Assembly: GCA_030704615.1 (NCBI GenBank)
Contig: CM060731.1
Coordinates: 75,804,756 to 75,868,755 of the forward strand
Reading direction: 5' to 3'
Length of the DNA: 64,000 nucleotides
From: Takakia lepidozioides
Lineage: Eukaryota > Streptophyta > Takakiopsida > Takakiales > Takakiaceae
The translations under genes and the position numbers were made by a program. Shown here piece by piece: positions 23,190 through 34,300 of the stretch; the stretch's first letter is position 1, and every line of letters begins with the position of its first letter. The notes under the pieces were generated by a model, which ran no database searches, had not been told where the DNA came from, and worked only from the letters and a program-made list of their open reading frames with translations.

Positions 23190-23275
23190 CAGAGCCCCAG
23201 CCTGAAGACGAGAGAGACAGCTTACATGGGTTTGAACCCCAGACCCACAGGTTAATGCTTTAGCACCCGGCCTTG
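23190..23275 (-). mobile_element. tRNA-like / SINE-like fragment
   Basis: On the minus strand GGGTTCAAACCC (about 23231-23242) matches a polymerase III B box. A weak A-box-like block lies about 35 bases upstream. No tail or target duplication is evident. Confidence 0.3.
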
Positions 23276-23550
23276 AGCAATTTTTGTAATTTTCGTAAGG
23301 GAAAAACATGGGCAAAAAAATAGAAAATAAAAATAATGGGCCCATGTTCTAGATTCTGAACCATCCAGTATTAGATATAAAAACTTGATGTCCTCCGATA
23401 ATGGCCGGCAATAAATCAATCAATTTTAAATGCCCGCTCAAAATGCTTATTTATTTAAGATAATAAGCACCTGCTCACCTTACAAAAGAAGAAAACATTT
23501 GAAAGAGAAGGAAGTCCTGAAGTAGATTGATAAAAGCAAAGAAAAATAAC

Positions 23551-24019
23551 CAGTGTTGGATTGGTACCAGACGTATTACCAAACTTTCATACCAGTCTGG
23601 GGTCTACAATGGTAGATGATTTTTTTTCCAGATACTGGTATGAATATGAGTATCATGACCACAATACCAGCTGGTATGAGATATCAACTCTGTTATCATT
23701 CCAAAACCACCTTGAATTACAAATTTATCAATAGCAAGTATCAAGTGAAAACAAATAATTTAGTATACATAAAGAAGTAAATATATACTAAGTACAAATA
23801 TATAGGCATATGTACACATAAATTAATATAGTATACATACCAGAGTCAATGAGGAAGACGGTGGGGGAGTACTGATATTGTGGTTGGGTATGAAAGAACT
23901 GATAACAGCCTAGTCTGGTGTATGACCAAGTATTCTCCCAAATGATACCAGACTGGTCTGGTATCTAATACCAGTGCATGTACCAATATATACCAGTCTT
24001 TCACCTATTTCCAACACTG
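23551..24019. mobile_element. hAT-type MITE with 8-bp target duplication
   Basis: Terminal inverted repeats CAGTGTTGG (23551-23559) and CCAACACTG (24011-24019) are perfect over 9 bp and start with the CAGTG typical of hAT elements. Flanks AAAATAAC (23543-23550) and GAAATAAC (24020-24027) agree at 7 of 8 bases, the target length of hAT insertion. The 469-bp body has many subterminal TACCAG/CTGGTA copies and no coding capacity. Confidence 0.9.
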
Positions 24020-24027
24020 GAAATAAC

Positions 24028-25726
24028 CTCGTATTAAGGCTCAGAGAGAAGGGTTACCTAGTAAGCACCGGGTGACCGGACCCACACCGGGGAATCGATA
24101 AATACTAAGACCTAACCAAGAGTCTAATGATTAAGCCGCAGGATAGAGACTATGGACGTCGGCGGACCAAGCAATCTAGTCTAGAATCCACTGGAGATCG
24201 CAGACTGATCTATATGATGTACGAAGTTCTTTGAACACTTGCGAAGAAGGGTTAGATGAGCTTTGACCTTGGAGTTGCGATGTTTCCTCAACGTCCTCGA
24301 AGCCGACTTGCAATGGCCATTGGGCTAGGTGAATTCCTAGGACTGACGAAGCCGGTCCGTGTGGAAGAGGGACGTTGGTATAGTGTGAGAGTTGGGTATG
24401 GGGGTTTTATGTTTTTTTAACCTTGGTCATAGGAATTATATGTTTTCAAAATAAAAACAAACCATAAGTGGGTATAGAGGACTGGTGCATTTATAGAGTA
24501 CAACTGCACCAACTCGATAAACTACGTGGCCTATCTATACAATTATAAACATTGAATACAATCTGAATCATTTTCAAGAAAAATAAATTGAAAGGTCCAA
24601 ATCACCTACAAATCAGAACATATTATTCATTTAGAAAATCATTGTAATATTAAAATATTTTTGGTGGTTCACCTTCAACGAAAAATAAATGACACCATAT
24701 ATAAACTCTAATTTAACCAGGGTTTCGCATGGCGAAACCTGGAGTTGTATAGCCAGCAACGCTAAACCTAGTATGGCAGCGGTGGTGGCGAGTTTCGCAT
24801 AGAGAAACATTTGGTGATATAGCCACAAACCTAATCAACGGTGGGTCTCGCATTGACAAACCCTTAGTGACATATATTGAATCCGAACTTTCTATAGGAA
24901 AATCCCACCACCCTACACTCTACAATCCCACATCCAAAATTGGGCTTTCAATGCCCAATATTTGGGTGGTCTTTGCATAATATTCAAGTTTTGATATTCA
25001 TGTTCAGTATCATGAGAGAGAATAGGGTTTAGGATATATGTTTTGATATATTCTATGGCATATTCAAATGGAAATCTCTCTAGGTACGGGGAGTGTAACT
25101 ATATTTTTTCAGTTTTTCCCTGAGAAAGTATATCTCAAAATATAAAAGTAGTTTTAGGGGTCAAACGTTTGCCCCGCGAAATTTTCGATGGCGAGGACTT
25201 TAAATGTGACCTGAAGTCACTGCCCCACTCTCGCGCCTATTATGAAAAGGGTCTAGTATCATGTGAGCACAAAGTGAGGAAAATCCACGCCTATAGGGTA
25301 ACATGTTTATGAAGTATAGGGATAACTTGTTCTTTATGAGTTGTAACTAGTGCTCATGTGAACCGTTGGAAATAGTCTCGCAGGTTTATGAGTTCCACAA
25401 ATTATTGTTTAGCTGGAAAATATTCTCCAGGTATTGGGGGAACTCGCAACCTCTATGGAGGACGCAACTTTATCTTCCTAGTGCCGCTCTTAAAACTGCA
25501 TCCCTCATTCTTGTGCACATCTGCAGACATCACCACCAACTAAGCCTTACGACATCTTTCAAAAGGGGGGTTGGTATTCCGTGAGCACGGCGTGAGCACA
25601 ACCCACAGTCATGGGGGTTGTATGTTTTTAAACCGCGGTCATAGGAGTTACATGTTTTGAGGCACGGTGCATTTATAGCCATGGGCAGTTGCACCAAAAC
25701 GATAAATTATCTGATCTATATTTCAA
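24028..25726. other. Non-coding repeat-derived region
   Basis: No gene. Small palindromic motifs of the type GTTTCGC-ATG-GCGAAAC occur at 24721-24737, with weaker copies near 24790 and 24846. The left copy of a direct repeat lies at 25237-25382. Confidence 0.5.
25237..25382. repeat. Direct repeat, left copy (partner 26147-26292)
   Basis: About 146 bp match 26147-26292 with a constant 910-bp offset and no net indel, sharing CACGCCTATAGGGTAACATG. The pair could be short LTRs of a small element or a local duplication. Confidence 0.8.
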
Positions 25727-26104
25727 TTTCGCATTGAGAAATTAAAATTTAGTAGTAGTTTCGGGAGTGAGAGTTTTAATTTTGCATTGAGAACAACAAC
25801 AATATGACGTCTCCCGAAGGGAGCGTAACTTATGGTGTCACTTGACCCCGAAGGGCTACTGCGGACACCTTCATGACACACCATACGGTGGTTTGAACCC
25901 ACATCCACATCCAACATGGTATGTGCCCATTACCACTGGGAAACATGCTGGTTCATTGAGAAATTAAAATTAAGTGGTAGTTTCGGGAGTGAGAATTTTA
26001 ATTTCGCATTGAGAAATTAAAATTAAGTGGTAATTTCGGGAGTGAGAGTTTAATTTCGCATTGAGAAATTAAAATTATGTAGTAGTTTCGGGAGTGAGAG
26101 TTCT
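25727..26104. repeat. 52-bp minisatellite interrupted by a SINE
   Basis: Four copies of a unit of about 52 bp share TTTCGCATTGAGAAATTAAA and GTTTCGGGAGTGAGAG, at about 25727, 25954, 26003 and 26053. The first and second units are separated by the SINE at 25794-25953. Confidence 0.9.
25794..25953 (-). mobile_element. tRNA-derived SINE with 9-bp target duplication
   Basis: The 160-bp insertion is flanked by CATTGAGAA at 25785-25793 and 25954-25962, exact copies that also occur in uninterrupted neighbouring repeat units. On the minus strand an A-box-like GTTTCCCAGTGGTAATGGGC is followed by the B box GGGTTCAAACC, and the 3' end is a (TTG)n tail as in several plant SINEs. Confidence 0.88.
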
Positions 26105-26146
26105 GTCTCCATAAATTATCCATGGCTCTGCGCCCTTTTCTCAAGT

Positions 26147-26292
26147 CTATCATGGAAAGGGGCTAGTATCGGGTGAGCATAGCGTGAGGAAATCCCACGC
26201 CTATAGGGTAACATGTTTACCATGTATAGGGGTTACTTGTTTCTTAAGTGTTGATGTGAGGGCCTATATGAGCAGTTAAAAATAGTTTCGCA
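26147..26292. repeat. Direct repeat, right copy (partner 25237-25382)
   Basis: Same block as at 25237-25382, collinear throughout. GGTTTCGC near 26298 continues the TTTCGC motif family of this region. Confidence 0.8.
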
Positions 26293-26384
26293 AACCGGTT
26301 TCGCTGAAGACTGTTTGGAAGGCATCTTAGGAATATGCGATATATTCGCTTGTGCTCATGTGAGCATGCTCACTCGCTACCCAA

Positions 26385-26770
26385 CCTTGCCATGAGAAAA
26401 AATAAAATCAAGTAGGTAGCAGGATTTGAACCCAGCTTCACCTTGGTGGAGCTCAATTATTTTATTTATTTATATTTACCACAATCCAGACAAAAGGCTC
26501 CATAAAGGCTCATGCAAATGATACCATCCCCTCCAAGGCCTGACATAAAGGCTGTAAAGACCAGTTATCATTTTCTATTAACAAGGGGACAGCCTTAGAT
26601 CAACCCATTCATTATTATGCCAAAAAACTAAGAACCCCAATTGCTCCCACAACTTAATCTTTATTTGCAAAAAAGAAAAAGAAAAAGAAAGGGGGAAGAA
26701 GCCCTTCAGTAGATTGCCAGGTCCAGATGATTCTGGGGTCAAATCCTGCTACTTACCTTGACTGTGGTAT
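26385..26770. mobile_element. Two inverted SINE-like B-box fragments
   Basis: TTCAAATCCTGCTACCTAC on the minus strand (about 26412-26430) and TCAAATCCTGCTACTTAC on the plus strand (about 26739-26757) are near-identical and include a polymerase III B-box-like core. The intervening sequence is unrelated non-coding DNA. Confidence 0.35.
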
Positions 26771-27250
26771 GTTCTTCTCCCCCTTCCCTTGGGCAGTGTC
26801 CCGTCCAAAAGCCTTCACGGCAAGGTTACCGTGAAAAGAGGTTATTTTCTTCCCTCACTATAATTAAGGGGCTTGATGTGTGAGCTGGTGCTCCTAGGTG
26901 TTTCCCTTTTTGAAAAACAAAAAATAAAAAGCCAAGAAGAAAAACCTTGTGGTGTCAGGGGAGGGGCCATGGAGGCTTACAAAGGGGGGACAACAACCCA
27001 CAACCGCCCAGCTCGTAAGGTCAAAAGACCGGCAAGGGGTCCACTAAGCCAATAGCTAGCCAACCGACCTTGCTACAAATCGACGTTAACGAATCAAAAA
27101 CCAACACATAAACCATCACATACTTGTCCGGACAACCTCGTCGTTTGAACTGCTGCAACCTACACAGTGTTTTTGTTTTTGTTTTGGTTACACTTTCACA
27201 TGATATTGAAATATTACTATAAAATAAAACTCAACTAAGTTCTGTTTAGA

Positions 27251-27420
27251 TTTTTTTTTTTTGGATAAAGGGATTGAAGACCCATTAACTTTATAAAAAA
27301 GGTGGACAAGTCGTCCAGAAGTACGTGAGGGAAAAACAACCTCACCTAGACCTCAGAAAATTCAGTGCCAAGACCCTCAAGTTGGAAATTCTATAAATAA
27401 CTAACTAATCAGGAAAAATA
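27251..27420 (-). mobile_element. LINE 3' end fragment
   Basis: A T-run at 27250-27261 followed by GGATAAAGGGATTGAAGACC reads on the minus strand as a LINE 3' UTR ending in a poly(A) tail. No coding part remains, and the left edge is uncertain. Confidence 0.4.
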
Positions 27421-27556
27421 CAAGAAAAATAGAAACAACTATTAAAGTATACTATACCTAGCTGTGACCAAGTCAAAAGGACATGTCAATAATCAGTCGA
27501 GGTGACTATTTTCAAAATAGGCATCTCGTTCGGGCCCCCAATTATGACCTTTATGA

Positions 27557-27580
27557 TATATATATATATATATATATATA
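27557..27580. repeat. (TA)n microsatellite with flanking duplication
   Basis: An AT dinucleotide run is bracketed by two copies of ATGACCTTTATGATAT (about 27543 and 27580). Confidence 0.85.
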
Positions 27581-28383
27581 TGACCTTTATGATATTTACA
27601 GATGGGGTATACTAAGGTACTAGTATGGTTGGATGTATTATACGATATATTATATATGAGAGTAGGTATAGAGTATGGTGAGTGTTGGTCTGTGTGTCCG
27701 TTGCAGCCTGCGACATTATCGCTCCCTGTCTCGCGCTTTGTTGCCATCGCTTCTCTCTTGCCTCAAATTTCTCCGTCTCCATCGTCTGCCGCTGCAAGCT
27801 CTGGCATTTTGTGACCGTGGTTTGTGTGGAAGTGATGGAGAGATGAGGGGAAAATTTGGAATGCATTCGGTACAGGATGTGTGCAGGGTGGATGTTTCCC
27901 GTCTGTCGGATTTGATCCAAGATTTGATGGTGGTTTGTAGAGGAATTCCAGCTTCCTGAGCCCTGGAAGTTGTTTCTAGCCCTGGCATCATCCAAGTGTG
28001 TAGATGTAGGGTTGGTTTTCCTTGTATTTGCTCGATGTGTTGATGGTATCCCCGGTGATGTGGTGCATTTTTTGCCATCAAGTGAAATCCCCTCCTTGAC
28101 CGTGGTATTCGAAACATCCAATTTCACAAGAACATTCTCCATCCTCAAATACTCCACCTTTTGTTTCCCCCCTCTCTTACTCTTCCTCGCTCTTTGCTAG
28201 GAGCCTTTACGATCTTCCACTATGGATTTGGCCTTCGTCTGAAATCCCTTCTTTCAAGGCTGCCGGTGTTGAGAGGTTCGTACAATGAAATTGCTACGCA
28301 CCATTTCCAGTCCCTTCCCTTTCTCTAGATTGGCAGGAATAGCTTGAGGGATATACTGGTCTATTACTTAGGCAGCACAGAGA

Positions 28384-31300
28384 ATGGCGAATGCAGAGGT
28401 TTTCGACTCCTTTTTTCGGAGGGCAGACTTGGACCACGATGGGCGCATAAGCGGTGCAGAGGCTGTGTCATTCTTTCAGGGTGCCAATCTGCCTCAAATA
28501 ACGCTGGCTAAGGTAGTAATCCTGACCTTCATACATAACTCTGTAATCTTCCCTTGTGCATCACGTATTCGACTATACTGTCTGTCTTTCAAACCTATAT
28601 TGCTGAGATTTTCCTCGTAGCCCTAGAATCTCTTCTCTAAAGGCGAGACTCCTGGTGGGATATGACGAGGATGCATTAAATAGCTCCTGTCCACACACTT
28701 TCTGTGTCTGAGGTTCAAATTAGATGTATTCTGTGCAGGGCCTGCTAGATGTTGCATGGCTTAGATCCAGCTCTTGTAAGAGCTCTGCGAAGATTCCGTA
28801 ACCAGGAAGAGGGATAAATAACGTTCTTTGGCACAGTGACCCCAATGTTAGTAAATCTCATTTGTTGGTGGCTGGTGGCAGCTTGCTAGTAAGGAAACTA
28901 CCTCTAGTTGCTCTACTGCACACCTGACTCGCATTTTTCCCAGGCAATGACCAGGGAAAGGGAGGCCTCATTGGACGACTGAATGTTAGGGAGGGATTCA
29001 TTTCAGGTTGTGCTGTAAGCTTGTGGAATATTGCAGTGGTGTGTTGTGAATGGGTCAAGACCCCACTGCAACCTAGTTCTTGCCACTATTTACTGGGTTC
29101 TCCATTCAGTGGAATTTCCTTCAATGTGCTGTGGTTTGACTAGCAAAATACCAGTGTCATGAGTATTGGTAATAGATGGTGGTTTGGAGTTCCATTTTCC
29201 TAGGGCACCTGAGGGTCCACATATGTACACTGGAACATGTTCTCTGTCTTCCCTTAGCCCTTGCCCTTCCTCTTACCTTTCACTAGGTGAAAGCACTAAG
29301 AAATCCACTCCTACTCAAGCAGATTCATCGGTCCTGAGGACGGGGATCAACGTTTGGAGGAAGCATACATCTGCTTCCTTCATTATCTTCCGAAGTTTGA
29401 CTTGTAAAGGGATTGTATTCTGACAAATCTGCCATGGAATTGGATCAACTGAAGTGTGACGTTTCATGGAAATGGCCTAGACTATTTTTCATACAAGTTG
29501 AGATAGTTGAAATAGTTGTAAGAAGTGCATGCATTCCTTATATAGGTGTTGGGCTACCCTTGGTGGATTCTGCTGATATTGGCCTGTCATATCTCTGCCC
29601 TAGGGATGACTGTTGATGGCAGATACTGTCTTAGAGCTAAAAAACAGCTGGGATAGGAATTATTAACTGTGGAGATGAGTTCCCTGGTTACAACCTCTAT
29701 GATGTCGTTTAGGCTTTCATCAGACCTTTTTTACTAGGGTTGAGGCTTCCTGCTGGACTTTGCTGGACCTGCATTCTTTGACAATCATAAGAGTAATGTG
29801 AGTACCACGTAAGTAACTGCCTGGGATTTGAATGGTCGGTTTCAGATTTGGCAGTTTGCTGATCAAGGGCGGACAGGGTTCCTCTCAAGGCTTGAATTCT
29901 ACAATGCCTTGAAGCTGGTGACTGTTGCGCAAACTGGGAGGGACCTCACACCTGATCTAGTTCGCGCAGCTTTGACGGGCCCTGCGGCTGCCCAAATCCC
30001 ACCTCCTCAAATCAACACTCCCCTGCCGCCCTCCTCAGGCTTTGGGCAGTCCCCCCACCCTTCCCAGAACTACCCACAGGCAGGACCACAAGGAGGAATA
30101 TCAGTGCCTCCCCCTCAGCAGTTCTCTTCAGCACCCCAAATTGTGCCGCCTCAAGGTCGCTACCCTTCAGCCAGCAGTCAATTGCAGGTAGCCTCCACTC
30201 ATTCTGTGCAGCCCCTGCCTAGGCCTACCGCGCCTGCATCAGCCGCACAGCAGCCGCGTTTATCAGGAACTCTTTTTACCACAGATGCGGCCTGGCCTCC
30301 TGCCAAAACTTCCGGGCCACCAGCTGTGTCCCAGGTCTCAACAACTACAACTCCCTCATCGGTTTCCAGTTTTCAAGCAACGCCAACCTCAGTCACATCT
30401 AGGCCATTACCACCCCCAATAACGACACAGGGGCCAAAGCAGGATGGCTTTGGTGGGCCATTTCAGGCAAGTACAGATCTGTTTGGTGGTGGGTTTAAAG
30501 CAACTCTTGGCAGTGATGCCACCTCTATCAAAGTTGATGGTTCATCTGGAGTGGATCTGTTTTCTGCAGCCCTGCCCACAAAGCCCTCTGGGGTGCCATC
30601 CTCTTCTCAGCCAAAGCCCAGCCCAGCTTTGCAAGGGTTTGGCGAATCTTCATTCCGGACAGAGCCAGTTGGATCTATAGAGGTGGGCCAAGGGTTTAAT
30701 TCGCGGCCGCTTTCAAACACTGGACTGTCACAGTGGCCTCGGATGACCCCAAATGATGTACAGCGCTACACTCGCGTGTTTAACAAGGTGGACACAGACC
30801 ATGATGGAAAGATTACAGGGGAACAAGCACGTGAACTCTTTCTGAGCTGGCAACTTCCAAGAGGTGGGTCTTTCTCCTCCCAGATATGTTGGAGGAATGT
30901 AATGCTTATGTTTACCTCCTTTTGTCGTTGTACATGGCCAACAATGAACCTCCAGGCCTGGCATTACTCTGGACTCTGGAGTACGTCGCGGCATATTATT
31001 ATGCCGTTTGAACTTGAGGGCTCTAGACTGATGTTTGCCGTTTTTCTAAAACAAAGCACCCATGTTGTTAATTTTGTTTTAGGCACAACTCACGATGTCG
31101 CAGTATGCATTTCAGAGCCTAGCGATTCATCCAATTGTACCATCACTTCCAACACTTGAGACATGACTACTTCCAATGTTCCACTAATTTTTTTTCCTGT
31201 ATTTTGTGATTTCAGAGGTGTTAAAACAGGTATGGGATCTGTCAGATCAAGATGGTGACAGTATGTTATCTATGCGTGAGTTTTGCACTGCCCTTTATCT

Positions 31301-34300
31301 TATGGAACGCTACAGAGAAGGCCGGTCCCTGCCCCCCATGCTCCCTACTGGCATACACCTCGACGACTGGCAAGCTCCTCGTGTCCCTGATGCTCATGGG
31401 CCTTCCCCACAGGTCCCTGCTAGCTATGGCAGACCTGCCTGGCAACAGATGCCAGGTTCTGTTCATCTCATGTTTACAATGCCAAGTACTATTGTAATAC
31501 ATGTTGTTGTCATAAAATATGTGTTCATCTGGAATCTGAAGGTGTTAGTGTGTCTCTCTTCCTCTCCTAGCTGTAGTGATTACTTACTGACAATGGTATA
31601 CTTGACTCTAGGTGCACCTCAAACAATGGTTCCAGGTATTGGCCAAGCGCCTGTGCAACCTGGGCGGCCAGCAGCACAGTTTTCTTTGCAAGGGGCCACT
31701 TCGAGGGACATGACTACTGAGGCTGGCCACCAAGCATATAAGTCCAAAATGCCATTCATGGAGTTTAATATGGTGAAGCAAGTGAGCCGTGATGAGCGAG
31801 AACCGATTCCATCAAAGCATAAAGATGGGGTAGAGACAGATAAGAAGGTACCTCAGTCTTTTTCTCTTTCTCTTTTCATACTAGTTAGCCTGTTGAAACT
31901 GGATCTGAGTGGCAGGTGTTGTTTCCATGGCTAGATTAAGAATGTTGGAATCAGCAGTGTGACTGTAATCTGCTGGTTAAAGTGGATGGGGATGTAGGCT
32001 GTGCATCGACATCATTTGAGAAAGTGTATCGTGGTAGTGAGTACTGTATAGTGGGCTTGGCAATGACCATCCTAAGAGGGAATCGATTTGGAAGGTTGAG
32101 TGGCGTTCCACTTCTGACTTTTACTCAACTGGGGCAATTAGTCACTTTATTGGTGGCTGAAATCCTGACTGGTATCTGGTATCTATTTGAAGGCTGATGT
32201 TTTATGGTACTCGGTGGCAGGTCTATGAAGTGGACAAGCAGATCATGGACTACAAAGAGAAGACAGAGTACTATCGAACTAAGCTGCAAGAAATAGTAAG
32301 AGGCCTGACAAATGTTTGGGTTGTGCAGTTTTTTAAGGTCTAATGTCCACTGTGCTGAACTAATATGTAGATGGAATAAAGTATAAAATACAGACAAGTT
32401 TTCCCCACTTGTTGTATGGTACCTCAAGATGGGGCAGGGGGTGCGTGCTATCTTTTCAGTAAGTAAATCAGAATGCTCCAAGCTACAGCCTACCCCTGCA
32501 AGCTACAGCCTACCTTTCGAACTTGACCTCATGTCTTTGTTTTTCGTATTCAGATGTTATGGTGAGCTGTATTAGTCCCTAACGAAGCATTGGCTTTGAG
32601 TATGGCAGGTTTTATTTAAGAGTCGATGTGACAACCGGCTAGCTGAAATCACAGAGAGGGCTGCTGCAGATAAGCGAGAGGTTAGACCCTATTGTTTCAG
32701 GTTGCTTTTAAATATGCTATTTGTTCTGTTGCAGCAGATCATTACTACAGCTACCTCAAGCTTCCAATCCGTTATTCTGGAGTGTCTCCCTTTTGTCATA
32801 TTTCTGCATGGGTCTTTTAGCATCTTTGGACTGAGAGTCAGTCAGCCTTCTTATCTCCGACCAAAAGTATGTTGTTAGAGTCTAGCTATACAGTCTATGT
32901 GCAGAGATACGCAAAGTCCAAGGCTTGTATGTCTAAGTTTTCTTGGTCTTAGGCCACTGAAAATCATGCGTGAATTGTTTCAGGTGGAATCATTGGCAAA
33001 AAGGTACGATGAGAAGTTCAAAGCTGCAGCAGAAGTCAACACACGGCTGCTTTCAGAAGAGGCAATGTTCCGTGAAGTTCAGGTCTGCTCATCTTTTCGA
33101 AATGGTTATACGACTGTGTAGCTGCAAATTTTTTTATCACAGACTAAAGTCGGGGATTTTCATCCATTCATGGAGTTCACTCTGTTCTGCAGGCTGCACG
33201 TTGAGGATCCCAGTGTTGGACCTTTGCTTAGTTGTGCACAGATATAGTGACAAGGAAAGGTGTGGTCTGACTGTCTTCTGTAAACAAAATTTGGCCTTCA
33301 AAGGAGAAGACCCTGCAGGTGTTTGAGTGTATCTGAAGGTTAGATGACAAGTGATAGAAATTCTCTACTGTGCTGGACTGCACAACCGTGGGCACCTTGC
33401 GTGTGTTTCAACCTTCTTCTGTTTTGTCCAGGAAAGGAAGATGGAAATATACAATGCAATCATCAAACTGGAACATGGGGGTGATCCCAATGGGCTTCTT
33501 CAGGTTTGGGGTCAATGGTCACTCTTAATTTGTAGTCGATGTACTGTAGCCTGTGAAATACTGTATTTAGTTCTCATGAGGATTAGGAGGATGTCTGAAA
33601 TCCCAGCTGTGACCTCCATGCCCAGGTGCCTATTTCAGAAATACTTAGCTTGGTTTGCGGGATTGGGGGGAGGGTTGGGGGGTTGGGGCTGGTTGTTTGA
33701 GAGAGAGAGAGTGATCGTCAGCTTTAGCACCCTAGAAACTTAGTTGGGAATTATTTTGTGCCAGACGCGCTCCAATCGCATTTCAGCGGATTTGGGTGAG
33801 TTAAGGAAATCCCTGGATGAACGTGCCAAGCATCTAGGAATTCGCGTCAAAGCAACTGCTCCCACAGAGCTTCCCTTTGGTGAGTCTCGTTCCCCTGGAG
33901 AGAGGATAGGCAAGTTGTTACAATCCCTCCATGAAGGGTGTGTTTTTATTTTGCAACCAGCTAATTGATGTCTCAGGTCTAGCCATGACGAGGAGATATA
34001 TTTTGTTCACCTTTCATTTGTGGGCCAGCTAGATCTAACATGATCTGGTAGCTGGGGATTTGTGTTGTAAAGCTGGCACCAGCTCACCTATGGGGTGCTG
34101 CCCTCCCCTAACCTAGCAGTTAGCCCTGAGGCCCCCTTGTTTGTAGCAGGCTGGGTGATAGGAACGCTCCCTCATCTTGTCCCCCTCATGATGGAGGTCT
34201 ATGTCTGGAACTTCTCTCTTTTCTCTCTGTGGAATTCAGTAATTCCTTCTCCTCAACCACAAACATTTTCCCTCTGTCCCTCCCCAACGCCAAAACTGCA

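Noticed and set aside
23190-23275. Genuine tRNA gene
   Set aside because: Only a B box is clear. No cloverleaf with paired acceptor stem can be drawn.
27612-28157. Minus-strand 181-codon frame upstream of the EH gene
   Set aside because: Overlapping open frames on both strands, no recognisable domain, and position fitting the 5' leader of the EH gene.
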